A DNA stretch of 64,000 bases from Billgrantia aerodenitrificans (GTDB lineage: Bacteria > Pseudomonadota > Gammaproteobacteria > Pseudomonadales > Halomonadaceae), in contig NZ_JABFTV010000003.1 of the NCBI RefSeq assembly GCF_021404405.1, forward strand, positions 1-64,000, read 5' to 3'. Positions 17,434 to 27,264 of the stretch are shown here, in pieces. Below the pieces are notes generated by a model. It had not been told where the DNA came from, did not search any database, and was given only the letters and a program-made list of their open reading frames with translations. The position numbers and the translations under genes are program-made. Numbering within the stretch: the first letter of the stretch is position 1; every line of letters begins with the position of its first letter.

Positions 17434-17952
17434 ATGCCGACTCCCTGCTATATCAGCATCCAGGGCCAGACCCAGGGCAACATCACCGCCGGTGCCTTCA
17501 CCCCGGATTCCGTGGGCAACATCTACGTGGAAGGCCACGAAGACGAGATGCTGGTCCAGGAGTTCAAGCACGTCGTCACCGTGCCCACCGACCCGCAGTC
17601 CGGCCAGCCCTCCGGCCAGCGCGCCCACAAGCCGTTCGTCTTCACCGTGGCCCTGAACAAGGCCGTGCCGCTGATGTACAACGCCCTGGCTTCCGGCGAA
17701 ATGCTGCCGAACGTCGAGCTGAAGTGGTACCGCACCTCCGTCGAGGGCAAGCAGGAGCACTTCTTCACCACCACCCTGACCGACGCCACCATCGTCGACA
17801 TCAACCTGCGCATGCCGCACGCCCAGGACTCCACCAAGTCTGAGTTCACTCAGCTGATGGACGTGTCCCTGGCCTACCGCAAGATCGACTGGGAACACAA
17901 CGTCGCCGGCACCTCCGGTTCCGACGACTGGCGCGCCCCGATCGAGTCTTGA
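17434..17952 (+). CDS. hcp: Hcp, type VI secretion tube protein (orphan)
   Basis: A 172-residue Hcp1-family protein with the usual length and opening (PTPCYISIQGQTQGNITAG) and the HxPFxF-type core HKPFVFTVALNKAVP. Hcp hexamers stack into the type VI secretion tube and are also secreted. No other T6SS gene is in the window, so the apparatus must be elsewhere. The ATG at 17434 has a strong AAGGAG site. The gene has its own terminator. Three tandem palindromes lie about 140 bp upstream. Confidence 0.93.
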   Translation: MPTPCYISIQGQTQGNITAGAFTPDSVGNIYVEGHEDEMLVQEFKHVVTVPTDPQSGQPSGQRAHKPFVFTVALNKAVPLMYNALASGEMLPNVELKWYRTSVEGKQEHFFTTTLTDATIVDINLRMPHAQDSTKSEFTQLMDVSLAYRKIDWEHNVAGTSGSDDWRAPIES

Positions 17953-18010
17953 TCGGCTAGCCCCGCGCCCCCACCCGCCGGCTCGCCGGGCGGGGGCGAC
18001 GGTTCGCACT

Positions 18011-18051
18011 ACGACGCCAGCGCTCTTTTCGAGCGCTGGCGTCGTGGTTTT
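18011..18051 (+). terminator. Intrinsic terminator of hcp
   Basis: A perfect 15-bp stem (18011-18025 with 18031-18045), TTTTC loop, followed by GG and TTTTT. It abuts the stop of the converging siderophore ATPase gene. Confidence 0.85.
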
Positions 18052-18861
18052 TCAGGATGGGTGAATATTGAATCGCGGCGCCCGCCGCACGTTGGCCAGC
18101 AGCAGGCTGCCGGTGGCGGGGTCGGGGATCAGCGTGCAGTCGATGTCGTAGAGCTGGCGTACCAGCTCGGTGGTGACCACTTCGCCTGGCGGGCCGGCGG
18201 CCACCAGCTGGCCATGGCGCAGGGCGACGAGGTGGTCGGCGTAGCGGCAGGCACTGGCGAGGTCGTGGAGCACCATGACCACGGTACGGCCGTGGGCGGC
18301 CAGCCGGCGTACCAGTTCGAAGACCTCGATCTGGTGGCCGAGATCGAGCGCCGAGGTGGGCTCGTCGAGCAGCAGCAGCGGGGTCTGCTGGGCGATGGTC
18401 ATGGCGATCCAGGCGCGCTGGCGCTGGCCGCCGGAGAGGGTATCGAGGGGCCGGTCCGCCAGTTCGTCCACATCGGCCGCGGCCAGCGCCTCGTGTACCA
18501 CTTGTTGATCCTCCGCCGACCACTGGCGCAGCCAGCCCTGGTGCGGCTGGCGACCGAAGCGCACCAGCTCGGCCACGGTCAGCCCCTCCGGGGCGCTGGC
18601 TTCCTGCGGCAGCAGCGCCAGGCGCCGGGCCAGTTCCCTGGCCGGGAGCTGCTGGATGTCCTGACCGTCGAGCACCACCGCGCCCTGGCTGGGCGCGTGC
18701 AAGCGCGCCAGGCCGGCCAGCAGGGTCGACTTGCCGCAGCCGTTGGGGCCAACGATGGCGGTGACCTGGCCCGCCGGCAGCGACAATGCCAGCGCGTCGA
18801 TGATGGTGGTACGGCCGTAGCGCAGGGTCAGGTCGCGGGTGGCGAGTTCATGTCGGGTCAT
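18052..18861 (-). CDS. Fe3+-siderophore ABC transporter ATPase (FecE/FhuC type)
   Basis: A 269-residue ATPase with Walker [10 protein letters not shown]-loop LLPQEAS, signature LSGGQRQR, Walker [13 protein letters not shown] and H-loop VLHDL. It energises siderophore import through the two membrane subunits encoded just upstream. The ATG overlaps the permease stop by 4 bp. It is the last gene of the binder-permease-permease-ATPase operon. Confidence 0.9.
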   Translation of the reverse strand: MTRHELATRDLTLRYGRTTIIDALALSLPAGQVTAIVGPNGCGKSTLLAGLARLHAPSQGAVVLDGQDIQQLPARELARRLALLPQEASAPEGLTVAELVRFGRQPHQGWLRQWSAEDQQVVHEALAAADVDELADRPLDTLSGGQRQRAWIAMTIAQQTPLLLLDEPTSALDLGHQIEVFELVRRLAAHGRTVVMVLHDLASACRYADHLVALRHGQLVAAGPPGEVVTTELVRQLYDIDCTLIPDPATGSLLLANVRRAPRFNIHPS

Positions 18862-19988
18862 GCCAGATTCCTCGAAGCCGGTCGCAACAGTATCCACAGC
18901 AGCCAGGGGCCGCCGACCACGGCGGTGACGATGCCCACCGGGATCTCGATGGGCGAGAGCAGCACCCTTCCCGCCAGGTCGGCCAGCACCATCACCAGCG
19001 CCCCCGCCAGCGCCGAGGCCATGACCGGCACCCCGCGTGGCGAGGAGAGCGAACGGGCGATTTCCGGGCCGATCAGGCCTACCAGCCCCACCGGGCCCGC
19101 CACGGAAACCGCCAGGCCGGTGAGCAGCACCGAGACCGCCAGTACCTGCCAGCGGCGCTGTGACACGCGCAGGCCGAGGCCCGAGGCCACGGCGTCGGAG
19201 AAGCGCATCAGGCTCAGTGCACGAGTGAGCCACAGGGCAGTGCCCAGGCCCAGCGGCAGCCCGACCGCAAGCAGCATGACGGCACCGGCCGGGCGGGCGT
19301 TGAGCGAGCCGACCGTCCAGGGATAGGCGGCGTTGGCGGTGTCGATGTGCACCTTGGCCAGCAGCAGTTGGGTGATGGCACCGAACACGGCGCCGACCCC
19401 GATACCGGCGACGATGAAGCGGTAGCCGCGGGTGCCGCCACCGGCGGCCAGGCCGAAGGTGAGAGCGGCCGCCGTGGTCGCCCCCACCAGGGCCATGGCC
19501 GGCGGCGCCAGCGACACGCCCAGGCCGATCACCGAGGCCACGGCGAAGGCGGTGGCGCCGTTGTCGATACCGATGATGCCGGGCGTGGCCAGGCGGTTGC
19601 GGGCCAGGGTCTGCATCAGGCAGCCCGCCACGCCGAAGGCGGCACCGGTGAGGCAGGCGGCAAGCAGCCGCGGCAGGCGTAGTTCCTGAACCAGGAACAC
19701 CGCCATCAGATCGCCGCGCCCCACCAGCGCCGGCAGCACCGCCTTCGGCGCCAGGGCGCTGCTGCCCATGGTCAGATAGGCGAACGATGCCGCCAGCAAG
19801 CCCAGCAGCAGGAGCAGCGCGGCCAAGAAGGCGCGTCTGTCCACCAGCACGCTGTAGGGTGCCCGTGCGCCGCCCAACTGCCAGGCCAGGCACCAGTGGC
19901 CGGCCGGCGCGGAAGCCGCCGTTGCCCGGTCGTAGCCGTGCCCGACGGGCTGCTGTTGGAGCCCGTCCTCGGCAGTGTTGCCGTGCAT
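18858..19988 (-). CDS. FecCD-family siderophore ABC permease (second)
   Basis: A 376-residue FecCD permease with eight to ten helices. Family motifs [30 protein letters not shown] and the C-terminal [15 protein letters not shown] are visible. An extra hydrophilic N-terminus of about 55 residues precedes the first helix. The start at 19988 has a GAGGAGGGGG site. It forms a heterodimer with the next permease. Confidence 0.88.
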   Translation of the reverse strand: MHGNTAEDGLQQQPVGHGYDRATAASAPAGHWCLAWQLGGARAPYSVLVDRRAFLAALLLLLGLLAASFAYLTMGSSALAPKAVLPALVGRGDLMAVFLVQELRLPRLLAACLTGAAFGVAGCLMQTLARNRLATPGIIGIDNGATAFAVASVIGLGVSLAPPAMALVGATTAAALTFGLAAGGGTRGYRFIVAGIGVGAVFGAITQLLLAKVHIDTANAAYPWTVGSLNARPAGAVMLLAVGLPLGLGTALWLTRALSLMRFSDAVASGLGLRVSQRRWQVLAVSVLLTGLAVSVAGPVGLVGLIGPEIARSLSSPRGVPVMASALAGALVMVLADLAGRVLLSPIEIPVGIVTAVVGGPWLLWILLRPASRNLA

Positions 19989-20029
19989 TGCCCCCTCCTC
20001 TCTCATCAGGCGCATAGCGTTCATCAGGC

Positions 20030-21052
20030 TCATAGCGTTGGCATGCGCCGCGCTCTCACCACGGCCACCAGCACGGGCGCACCGCACAGCGCCGTGAGCA
20101 CACCGAGCGGCAGTTCGGAAGGTGCGACCAAGAGGCGCGATACGATATCGGCCGTGATCACCATCAGCGGACCCAGCGGCAGACACAGCCACAAAGTACG
20201 GCGAATATCGGGGCCGGCCAGCGCTCGAGCGGCGAACGGAACCACCAGCCCGACGAAGGCGAGGGGGCCGGCGGTGGCAGTCGCAGCGCCCACCAGCAGC
20301 GCCACCGCCACGATCACCAGCAGCCGGATGAGCCCCGGACGATGGCCGAGGCCGCTGGCAACGCGTTCGCCCAGCGAGAGAGCCGCCAGCGGGCGCGCCA
20401 CGGCGAGCACGATGGCCCCCGCCAGCAGCAGGCTGGGCAGGATGGCAAGCAGATGCTCGAGTCGGCGACCGGCCAGGCTGCCGACGATCCAGAAGCGAAT
20501 TTCGTCGGCGGCGCGCTGATCGAACAGCAGCAGCAGCGAGGTGAGCGAGAGCAGCAGGCCGGTCAGGGCGGCGCCGGCCAGCACCAGCCGCACCGGATCG
20601 TTGCCGGCACCGCTCACCCGCGCCACGCCGAGCACGCAGAGACAGCCGACCATCGCGCCCAGTTGGGCCACGCCGATCCGCATCGTGGTAGCGGTGGCGC
20701 CGAGCACCAGCGCCACGGCAACGGCAAAGGCCGCCCCGGCGCTGACGCCGAGCAGACCCGGCTCTGCCAATGGGTTGCGCGTCACCGCCTGAAGCAGGGC
20801 TCCCGCCACCCCCAGGGCCAGACCGACCACGAGGCCCACCAGCGTCCGCGGCAGGCGCAGCGAGCCGACCACGAACTGGGCTTCGGCATCGCCCTGCCCG
20901 GTGATGGCGGCCCAGGCCCGAGCCGGCCCAACGTCGCCGGCCCCCCACAGCAAACTGGCCAGACAGACCAGCACCAGCAATGCCAGCAGGCCCGCCAGCC
21001 TCGCGGAGAGGCGGCGGGCCTGGAACAAGCCCGAAGGTCGTGCTGCGTACAT
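20030..21052 (-). CDS. FecCD-family siderophore ABC permease (first)
   Basis: A 340-residue FecCD permease with motifs [37 protein letters not shown] and [16 protein letters not shown]. The ATG at 21052 overlaps the TGA of the binding-protein gene by one base (TGATG), so translation is coupled. A 41-bp gap with a new ribosome site separates it from the second permease. Confidence 0.88.
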   Translation of the reverse strand: MYAARPSGLFQARRLSARLAGLLALLVLVCLASLLWGAGDVGPARAWAAITGQGDAEAQFVVGSLRLPRTLVGLVVGLALGVAGALLQAVTRNPLAEPGLLGVSAGAAFAVAVALVLGATATTMRIGVAQLGAMVGCLCVLGVARVSGAGNDPVRLVLAGAALTGLLLSLTSLLLLFDQRAADEIRFWIVGSLAGRRLEHLLAILPSLLLAGAIVLAVARPLAALSLGERVASGLGHRPGLIRLLVIVAVALLVGAATATAGPLAFVGLVVPFAARALAGPDIRRTLWLCLPLGPLMVITADIVSRLLVAPSELPLGVLTALCGAPVLVAVVRARRMPTL

Positions 21053-21990
21053 CAGGGTGTCAGCGCAGCATCGAGCTGATCGAGAATCGTCAGCGCCGCC
21101 AGCGGGCCGGTGGCGCTCGACCACAGCTGGCCGTCGACGGGCACGACCTGGTCGCGAGCCACCACGTCGAGGCGGGCAAAAGCGGGCGTGGCCTGCGCGG
21201 CTTGCAGGGCTTCCCGCCCCTCCTCGTTGAGGGTGGCCAGGAACAACCAGTCGGCGTCCACACGGGAAAGGTTCTCGAGGCTTAGCGGATCGCTGTGTGG
21301 GCTGTTCTCACGGGTCAGCCCGGCATCGTGAACCGCCACGCCTGCTGCGCGCAGAAGGCCGGCCGTGAAGAGATCGGCGGACATGACCATGGGGCCTTGC
21401 GGCATCCAGCGCACCAGCACGGCACTGGGGGCCTCGTCGGCCGCAATGCGCTCGGCGACCTCGGCGGCGCGAGCATCGACCTGCTCCAGTGCGGCTTCGA
21501 TTTCCGCCTCGCGCCCCAGCGCCTGGGCGAACAGGCGGGTCTCGGCGCGCCATGCCTCCGGATCCAACCCTTCGGTCAACGGCACGACGGTGGGCGCCAT
21601 GCGCGAGAGCAGCCGGTATTGCGCTTCAGGTAGCTGCGGCGGAGCGAGAATGACGTCCGGCTCCAGTGCCAGCACGGCCTCGAGGTTGATCTCGCGCACC
21701 ACACCGACGATGGCGGGTCGCTGCTCGCCCAGATGCGCCTCGATGTAGCGGGCCATGCCGTCGCCACCACGGGTGGTAACGGCACCCAGCGGCGTGACGC
21801 CAGCCGCCAAGGCAACGTCGAGTGCACCCTCGTAGAGCGTCACGACGCGTTCCGGCGACCTGGGTACCACGACCTCGCCAAACGCCGTCTCCACGCTGCG
21901 CTCGGCCCAGGCGGTCAGCGGCAGCAACGCGAGCACGGCGACCGACAGGGGCAGGCGCAGCGCGCCGACCCAGTTCCGCATCCCTTTCAT
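21052..21990 (-). CDS. Fe3+-siderophore periplasmic binding protein (FecB/FhuD type)
   Basis: A 312-residue cluster A-II binding protein: signal peptide to about residue 30 (TAWAE), then RVVTLYEGALDVALAAGVTPLGAV and LALEPDVILAPPQL, both typical. It delivers a ferric siderophore to the permease pair. A Fur-like box lies 23-40 bp before the start. It is divergent from a LysR regulator; the matching outer-membrane receptor is probably the TonB-dependent protein at 23256. Confidence 0.88.
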   Translation of the reverse strand: MKGMRNWVGALRLPLSVAVLALLPLTAWAERSVETAFGEVVVPRSPERVVTLYEGALDVALAAGVTPLGAVTTRGGDGMARYIEAHLGEQRPAIVGVVREINLEAVLALEPDVILAPPQLPEAQYRLLSRMAPTVVPLTEGLDPEAWRAETRLFAQALGREAEIEAALEQVDARAAEVAERIAADEAPSAVLVRWMPQGPMVMSADLFTAGLLRAAGVAVHDAGLTRENSPHSDPLSLENLSRVDADWLFLATLNEEGREALQAAQATPAFARLDVVARDQVVPVDGQLWSSATGPLAALTILDQLDAALTP

Positions 21991-22012
21991 CACGAACCTC
22001 GCACACGAAAAC

Positions 22013-22030
22013 TAATGCGAATTATTATCA
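22013..22030. promoter_or_regulatory. Putative Fur box of the siderophore ABC operon
   Basis: The minus strand reads TGATAATAATTCGCATTA, three NATWAT-like hexamers resembling the Fur consensus, just upstream of the iron-siderophore binding-protein gene. Confidence 0.65.
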
Positions 22031-22180
22031 CAAAGAATTGCAAAGCTATGCCATGCAACACCTTGTTGCGGAAACTGCAACGCCCTCTCGACCTAATGAA
22101 ACTCAACCAGAATCGTTTTCATTTATCTCCACGACTCTTACACTGTCGCATTCGATGCCACTCATCGCCGAGGAATGGCC

Positions 22181-23170
22181 ATGTACGATCTCGACGAGCT
22201 GCTCGCCTTCGATCACGTCATGCGTTCCGGCAGCCTGACCCGCAGCGCACGAGCTCTCGACCTAGCCAAGTCGACCCTCAGCCGGCGTATCGCCCAGCTC
22301 GAACGAAAGTTGGGCCAGCCCCTGCTGCGCCGACAGTCCAACCGACTGCTGCCCACCGAAGCCGGCCACGCCTTTCATGTCTACTGCCGGCAGATTCTCG
22401 AGCTTGCCGAGCAGGGCCGACAGGCGTTGGAAGAGTTGAACGAGGAGGTCAGCGGCGAGCTGCACGTGGTCGCGCACAACGCGTTGGCCCGCAGCTGGTT
22501 GTCCGCTCGGCTGACCGCCTTCATGGAGGTCCACCCCGAGGTACGTCTCACGCTACGCACCGGAACGACACCCACCCTCACCGCCGATAGCCAGGCGGTG
22601 ACCGTGTGGCTGGGCGAGGTGCGCGGCAGCGAACTGCGCCAGGAGGTGCTGGGCTGGCTCCACCGCGGCCTTTATGGACACCCGGACTACTTCTCTCGTC
22701 AGGGCCAGCCACAACACCCTCGCGAACTGATACGGCACACCTGGATCGATCTGCTCGGCGAAACCGAGCAGGGGCTCACCCTCACCCACCGTGGGCAAGG
22801 CGGCGAGTTCCACTTTCGCCCCCCCGAGTCGCGCTTCCGCGTCGACCAGCAGATGCTGCATGGCGATGCCCTCGCCAGCGGGCACGGCCTGGGACTGATG
22901 TCCGACTGGTTGGCACAGGCGCGCGAACGCGCTCACCCCGGCTCTCTCGTGCGTTGCCTGCCGGAGTGGGATGCACCGGCCGTGCCGGTCACGCTGCTGT
23001 ACCCCTATGGCTTCCGGCCGCGGCGGCTGAGTGCCCTACTGGCCTTCCTGCGTCAGTCGCTACCGAACGCATGGCAACCAAGCCCAACCCCTCAGCTCGA
23101 GCCGACGAGCGTAGCCGGAAGCGAAGGTGTTGCCAGTCGCGCAACGCAACGTTGCCTGTCCTCCCCCTGA
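22181..23170 (+). CDS. LysR-family transcriptional regulator
   Basis: A 329-residue LTTR with an N-terminal winged helix (residues 2-60, FDHVMRSGSLTRSARALDLAKSTLSRRI) and a substrate-binding domain of about 90-290. It lies between two iron-siderophore transcription units and is a candidate co-regulator of them, perhaps sensing the siderophore; this is inference from position. The ATG at 22181 is better spaced from GAGGA than the one at 22175. The last 35 residues are low in structure and not conserved-looking. Confidence 0.85.
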   Translation: MYDLDELLAFDHVMRSGSLTRSARALDLAKSTLSRRIAQLERKLGQPLLRRQSNRLLPTEAGHAFHVYCRQILELAEQGRQALEELNEEVSGELHVVAHNALARSWLSARLTAFMEVHPEVRLTLRTGTTPTLTADSQAVTVWLGEVRGSELRQEVLGWLHRGLYGHPDYFSRQGQPQHPRELIRHTWIDLLGETEQGLTLTHRGQGGEFHFRPPESRFRVDQQMLHGDALASGHGLGLMSDWLAQARERAHPGSLVRCLPEWDAPAVPVTLLYPYGFRPRRLSALLAFLRQSLPNAWQPSPTPQLEPTSVAGSEGVASRATQRCLSSP

Positions 23171-23206
23171 GCAAAGGGAACTTTCGGCATTAGAATCACC
23201 TGCGTT

Positions 23207-23230
23207 TGATAATTAATATCATTTGATAAT
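23207..23230. promoter_or_regulatory. Putative Fur box of the TonB-dependent receptor gene
   Basis: TGATAATTAATATCATTTGATAAT contains overlapping NATWAT hexamers and lies 25-50 bp before the receptor start. Confidence 0.75.
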
Positions 23231-23255
23231 TTTTTCATGCTCAGCAGGTGATCTC

Positions 23256-25412
23256 ATGCTCCATGCCCGTCGCACCGCTCTGGCCGTTGCCGTCGCCAGC
23301 GCACCGCTCGCCTTCACCGCCCAGGCGCAGGATAGCGCCCGCCTCGACAATGTCGTGGTGACTGCCGCCGGCTTCGAACAGTCGCTGCGCGACGCCCCGG
23401 CCAGCATCTCGGTGGTGACCCGCGAGGAGCTGGAGCGGCGTCAGTTTGCCAATATCGCCGAAGCCATCGCCGACATTCCCGGCGTCGACGTACGCTCCGG
23501 CGTGGGCAAGACCGGTGGCCTGAATGTCAGCATTCGCGGCATGCCGAGCAACTACACCCTGATTCTGATCGACGGCCGGCGCCAGAACGCCGCCGCCGAC
23601 GTCACCCCCAACGGCTTCGGCGAAACCGCCACGAGCTTCATGCCGCCGCTGTCGGCCATCGAGCGTATCGAGGTCATTCGCGGCCCCATGTCGACCCTGT
23701 ACGGCTCCGACGCCATGGGCGGCGTGATCAACATCATCACCCGCCGTGTCGCCAACGAGTGGAGCGGCTCGGTCAGCGCCGAGAGCACCTTCCAGCAGCA
23801 TCGCGAAGAGCCCAACTCCCAGGCGCTCAGCGTCTTCGCATCCGGCCCGCTGGTCGAGGAGAGCCTGGGCCTGCAGTTGCGTGGGCGGGTCTACAACCGC
23901 GGTGCGTCGGAGCGACTGATGGAGGGTGCGGGACGCGACCCGCGTCCGGCCGAAGGGGAGATCTACTCCATCGGCGGACGCCTGAACCTCACGCCGGACG
24001 ACACCAACGAGTTCTGGCTCGACGCCGAGCGCGCCCGCCAGTGGTACGACAACACAGACAGTCGCCTGGGCAGCCTCGATGGCAGCAACCCGAACAATCC
24101 CGACCAGGTCTACGGCTACGACGATCACATGCGCTTCAACCGCGACCAGATCGCTTTGGGGCATACCGGACGCTTCGCGGCGGGCACCTGGGAGAGCAGC
24201 GTGACCCACGCCATCACCGAGACCGTCGGCCGCACCATTCCGCACCCCAACGCGGGGCCCGGCACGCCGCATCCCGCCCTGCCCCACGCACCGATCATCG
24301 GTTCGCCGCGTACCCTGGAAAACGAGCAGACCGTGCTCGACACCAAGCTCACCACCAATCTCGGTGCGCACATGCTCACCTTCGGCGGCCAGTACATGGA
24401 AGCGGAGCTGACCGACGACCTGGCACCGGACAGCTACGACGAATCCCAATGGGCGCTGTTCATCGAGGATGAGTGGTGGCTGCGTGACGACCTGGCGCTG
24501 ACCCTGGGCGGCCGCTACGAGAACCACGACGCCTTCAGCGGCCACTTCACGCCGCGGGGGTATCTGGTGTGGAACGCCGACGACAGCTGGACCCTGAAGG
24601 GTGGCGTCAGCCGTGGCTACAAGACACCGACGCTCAACCAACTGAGGGATGGTATCAACAACGTCTCCGCCCAGGGCGCCAGACTGCTGATCGGCAACCC
24701 GGACCTACAGCCGGAGAAGAGCACCAACTACGAGATCGGCGCGCATTACGACAACCTGGCCGGCTTCTCAGCGGGCGCCACATTCTTCCACACCGATTTC
24801 ACCGATCGCATCGTCACCGCCAGCGAGCGTGCCGTCAGCGGGCATCCGACCATTCCCGACGGCACCTATGACCAGGCGATCAACATCGGCGAAGCGCAAA
24901 CCCAAGGGGTGGAGCTGGAGGCCCGCTATCGTTTCGCCCCTGCCTGGGAAGTGAGCGGCGGTTACACCTACACCGATACCGAGATCAAATCCGATGAAGC
25001 GCGTGGCGCAAGCCTGACGCTGGCGCCCCGGCACAAGCTGACCGCCGCCGTGAGCTGGGAGATCAACGAGCGCTGGAGCACCACCCTGGAAGGTGAGCAC
25101 TACAGCGGTCGCAAGCGCTTCGCCTCCGCGCCGGAGGCCGGCACCCAGGATGCCGCCCTCGCCGCTACCGTGGGCGACAAGTTCAAGAGCTACGAGCTGT
25201 TCAACCTGAGTTCCACCTACCGCGTGGGGGACAACGTGCGACTGACCGGCACCATCTACAACCTGCTCGACACCGACTTCGGCACCGGCACGACCTACGA
25301 GTACGAAGGCGAGACCTTCGCGGCCTATGAGTACTTCACCTCGGGCCAGTCCATCAACGGCGCTTACATGCCCCGGCGCAGTTTCTGGCTCTCCGCGACC
25401 TACGAGTTCTGA
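23256..25412 (+). CDS. TonB-dependent siderophore receptor (FepA/CirA-like)
   Basis: A 718-residue outer-membrane receptor. It has a signal peptide (1-24, AQAQ), a plug domain (about 30-160: VVVTAAGFEQSLRDAPASIS, RIEVIRGPMSTLYGSDAMGG) and a 22-strand barrel ending in the C-terminal Phe (SFWLSATYEF). Sequence features (GLNVSIRGMPSNYTLILIDG) fit the catecholate/colicin receptor group. Its ligand is probably a ferric catecholate siderophore handled by the adjacent ABC system. A Fur box upstream and an intrinsic terminator downstream define a single-gene unit. Confidence 0.9.
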   Translation: MLHARRTALAVAVASAPLAFTAQAQDSARLDNVVVTAAGFEQSLRDAPASISVVTREELERRQFANIAEAIADIPGVDVRSGVGKTGGLNVSIRGMPSNYTLILIDGRRQNAAADVTPNGFGETATSFMPPLSAIERIEVIRGPMSTLYGSDAMGGVINIITRRVANEWSGSVSAESTFQQHREEPNSQALSVFASGPLVEESLGLQLRGRVYNRGASERLMEGAGRDPRPAEGEIYSIGGRLNLTPDDTNEFWLDAERARQWYDNTDSRLGSLDGSNPNNPDQVYGYDDHMRFNRDQIALGHTGRFAAGTWESSVTHAITETVGRTIPHPNAGPGTPHPALPHAPIIGSPRTLENEQTVLDTKLTTNLGAHMLTFGGQYMEAELTDDLAPDSYDESQWALFIEDEWWLRDDLALTLGGRYENHDAFSGHFTPRGYLVWNADDSWTLKGGVSRGYKTPTLNQLRDGINNVSAQGARLLIGNPDLQPEKSTNYEIGAHYDNLAGFSAGATFFHTDFTDRIVTASERAVSGHPTIPDGTYDQAINIGEAQTQGVELEARYRFAPAWEVSGGYTYTDTEIKSDEARGASLTLAPRHKLTAAVSWEINERWSTTLEGEHYSGRKRFASAPEAGTQDAALAATVGDKFKSYELFNLSSTYRVGDNVRLTGTIYNLLDTDFGTGTTYEYEGETFAAYEYFTSGQSINGAYMPRRSFWLSATYEF

Positions 25413-25447
25413 CCGGCACCTGCCTGCCGTTTCGCATCGTTACCTTC

Positions 25448-25473
25448 GCCCCGGCTCTGCCGGGGCTTTTTCT
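25448..25473 (+). terminator. Intrinsic terminator of the TonB-dependent receptor gene
   Basis: Stem GCCCCGG/CCGGGGC with CTCTG loop followed by TTTTTCTT. Confidence 0.85.
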
Positions 25474-25486
25474 TGTGCACTGGGCG

Positions 25487-25906
25487 TCATTCATCCGCCA
25501 TACGCAGTATCACCGAGTAGCGATAGTCGTGGTCCTGCAACGCTGAAGGGGAACCCGCGTAGGGGGTGGTCACCCGCAGGTACCAGACGCCGGCGTCGAG
25601 TTCACGTTCGATGCGGAAGTTGCCGTCGACACCGCTGTGCCAGTCACGTTCCACGACCTCGCCCTCGGCGTTCATCAGCTCTCCCGAGGGCGCGCCCATG
25701 GCGGAGTCCCAGGGAAAGGTCTCGCTTTCCAGTACCACGCGGGTCGGCTCCTGCAGGGTGAAGGTGAAGTAGCGCATTCCCGTCGACATGACCTCGAAGG
25801 GGCGGTCGGGTGCCAGCGGGATGGCGTAGTCGCGTGGATCGCTCGTGCCCGCACAGCCCGTCAGTAGCAACAGCATCGAGAATAGAGCAGCAACGCAGCG
25901 GCGCAT
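25487..25906 (-). CDS. Hypothetical lipoprotein
   Basis: A 139-residue protein with a lipoprotein signal (LLLLTGC, Cys18) and a mostly beta-strand body. The pattern RYFTFTLQEPTRVVLESE ... AGVWYLRVTTPYAG resembles the pre-peptidase C-terminal (PPC) beta-sandwich. Function is unknown. It stands alone between the siderophore receptor terminator and the heme locus and ends close to the receptor terminator. Start is at a clean ATG with an AGGAGG-like site. Confidence 0.7.
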   Translation of the reverse strand: MRRCVAALFSMLLLLTGCAGTSDPRDYAIPLAPDRPFEVMSTGMRYFTFTLQEPTRVVLESETFPWDSAMGAPSGELMNAEGEVVERDWHSGVDGNFRIERELDAGVWYLRVTTPYAGSPSALQDHDYRYSVILRMADE

Positions 25907-25937
25907 GGCAGCCTCCTTTGCAGCTAGCGCGTTACCT

Positions 25938-25993
25938 TCAGCCTACTCCCAATAGCCGTTCCACGCCCAGCCAGATCAAGCGCAGCGCAACCT
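25938..25993 (-). pseudogene. Displaced 3' end of a TauE/SafE permease gene
   Basis: On the minus strand this encodes ...VALRLIWLGVERLLGVG-stop. It matches the C-terminus of the intact TauE/SafE permease at 33717 (ALRLIWLGVERLGAG-stop) with 12 identical consecutive residues, with the base differences inside this block synonymous. Over 37 bp (25954-25990 versus 33730-33766) 34 bases agree. No further upstream coding sequence of the permease is present here, so it is a fragment. Confidence 0.8.
25954..25990. repeat. Left copy of the 37-bp direct repeat flanking the heme locus
   Basis: This matches 33730-33766 (34/37) and is part of the displaced TauE/SafE gene end. Its right edge is 17 bp from the stop of chuY. 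Confidence 0.75.
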
Positions 25994-26006
25994 TGCAATG
26001 CCTTCG

Positions 26007-26687
26007 TCAGCCTCTTCCCGCCTTAATCGCGACAGGCTCGATGGGGTTGTCGCAGCGGGCTTGGTCGAGATCCACCGCGGCGTAGATACCGCCCATAGTC
26101 GCCGCATCATCCAGCACGGCAGCGATCAGCTTGGCCAGATCAGCCCGATGGATGAAACCATGCATGGCAGGGTCGGTGCTCAGTATCCCTCTACCTGTGG
26201 CGGGCTCGCTCTTGAGGCCACCAGGTCGCAGGATGGTGAAAGGCAGCCCGCTTGCGCGCAGATCATCCTCGGCACGCGTCTTGGCATCCACGACTTGCCC
26301 AAAGGCCTCGATGGCACGCGCCGAGCGATGAGATGCCATTTCACCGCAGCCGATCGAGGTCACCAGCACGATGCGCTCCGGCAGGTAGTCGTGCGCGACC
26401 TCAATGATGAGCCGGTTCCCCAGCTCATCGGTGTAGCCACCATCCGGCGCCAGCCCCGAGAGGGTCGAGACGATACGACCGCCCTCTCCGAGCTTGCGAA
26501 AGGCCTTACGTACGTCATGGCTGCTGAGCGCATCGCCCATGACGCACTCGACACCCAGTGACACCAGGGGCGTTTCGTCGCTGGTCGGACGCACGAGAGC
26601 GATGACCCGCCGGTCTCGCTCTCGCAGGATTCGCGCCACCTCGAGGCCTGCACCTCGCGTGGCACCGAAGATGAGTGTCGCACTCAT
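26007..26687 (-). CDS. chuY: NAD(P)-binding protein, ChuY-like anaerobilin reductase
   Basis: A 226-residue Rossmann-fold protein with the nucleotide motif GATRGAGLEVA (residues 8-18), of the atypical short-chain dehydrogenase/NmrA-like type. Its place directly after chuX- and chuW-type genes reproduces the enterobacterial chuWXY order, in which ChuY reduces anaerobilin released from heme. By sequence alone only an NAD(P)-binding oxidoreductase is certain; the function rests on the operon. The ATG overlaps the hutX stop by 4 bp. Confidence 0.75.
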   Translation of the reverse strand: MSATLIFGATRGAGLEVARILRERDRRVIALVRPTSDETPLVSLGVECVMGDALSSHDVRKAFRKLGEGGRIVSTLSGLAPDGGYTDELGNRLIIEVAHDYLPERIVLVTSIGCGEMASHRSARAIEAFGQVVDAKTRAEDDLRASGLPFTILRPGGLKSEPATGRGILSTDPAMHGFIHRADLAKLIAAVLDDAATMGGIYAAVDLDQARCDNPIEPVAIKAGRG

Positions 26688-27226
26688 GCCGCGTACCCGC
26701 GTTGCCGGGTCAATCGCAGGACCAGGGATTCGAAGCGCTCCAACTGATCGGGGCGCAGCTGACGCGATGCATCACGCCCGATGTAAACCTTGAACATGCT
26801 GTTGCCGTCAGCACTGAAGAACTGCACCGAGGCTGTGGGTGTACCCATGAAAGGACGCCTGAGGAAGATGATATCGCTGCAACAGTCTGGCTTGAGATGG
26901 CCACTCAGGCCCGAACCGCCCTTGAGGTTGTAGAAACCACGACCCAGCTCGCCGCCAGGCAGCGGACCGGTGAATTCGAGGATCACCCCGTCGGTATGCA
27001 CGATGGTGGTAAGCTCACCCCACTCGGCAAGCTCCTGCATCACGCTGACGAAGTGGCTGCCATCGATACGTTGCCAGCACGCATCAGGCAGGCAGCGCAC
27101 GACGTCGAGCAGGGTCACGTCATGCTGCAGCGCCATGGCTTCCAGAATGCCATCCTGGCTTTCCGCCAGTTGCAGACGCAGCTTTTGCAGACGTTCGGTC
27201 TTGGCGGACAACAGTTCGGTCGACAT
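26684..27226 (-). CDS. hutX: Heme utilisation carrier protein HutX/ChuX
   Basis: A 180-residue cytosolic heme-binding protein of the ChuX/HutX family, recognised by GSHFVSVMQELAEWG, VHTDGVILEFTGPLP and the late SMFKVYIGRD segment. It binds heme after import and passes it to, or protects the product of, the radical-SAM enzyme HutW/ChuW encoded 38 bp upstream. A good AAGGAGAG site precedes the ATG. Confidence 0.9.
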   Translation of the reverse strand: MSTELLSAKTERLQKLRLQLAESQDGILEAMALQHDVTLLDVVRCLPDACWQRIDGSHFVSVMQELAEWGELTTIVHTDGVILEFTGPLPGGELGRGFYNLKGGSGLSGHLKPDCCSDIIFLRRPFMGTPTASVQFFSADGNSMFKVYIGRDASRQLRPDQLERFESLVLRLTRQRGYAA

Positions 27227-27264
27227 GCTTCTCTCCTTGAGGTTGGTAATCGTACCGCTTCGTT

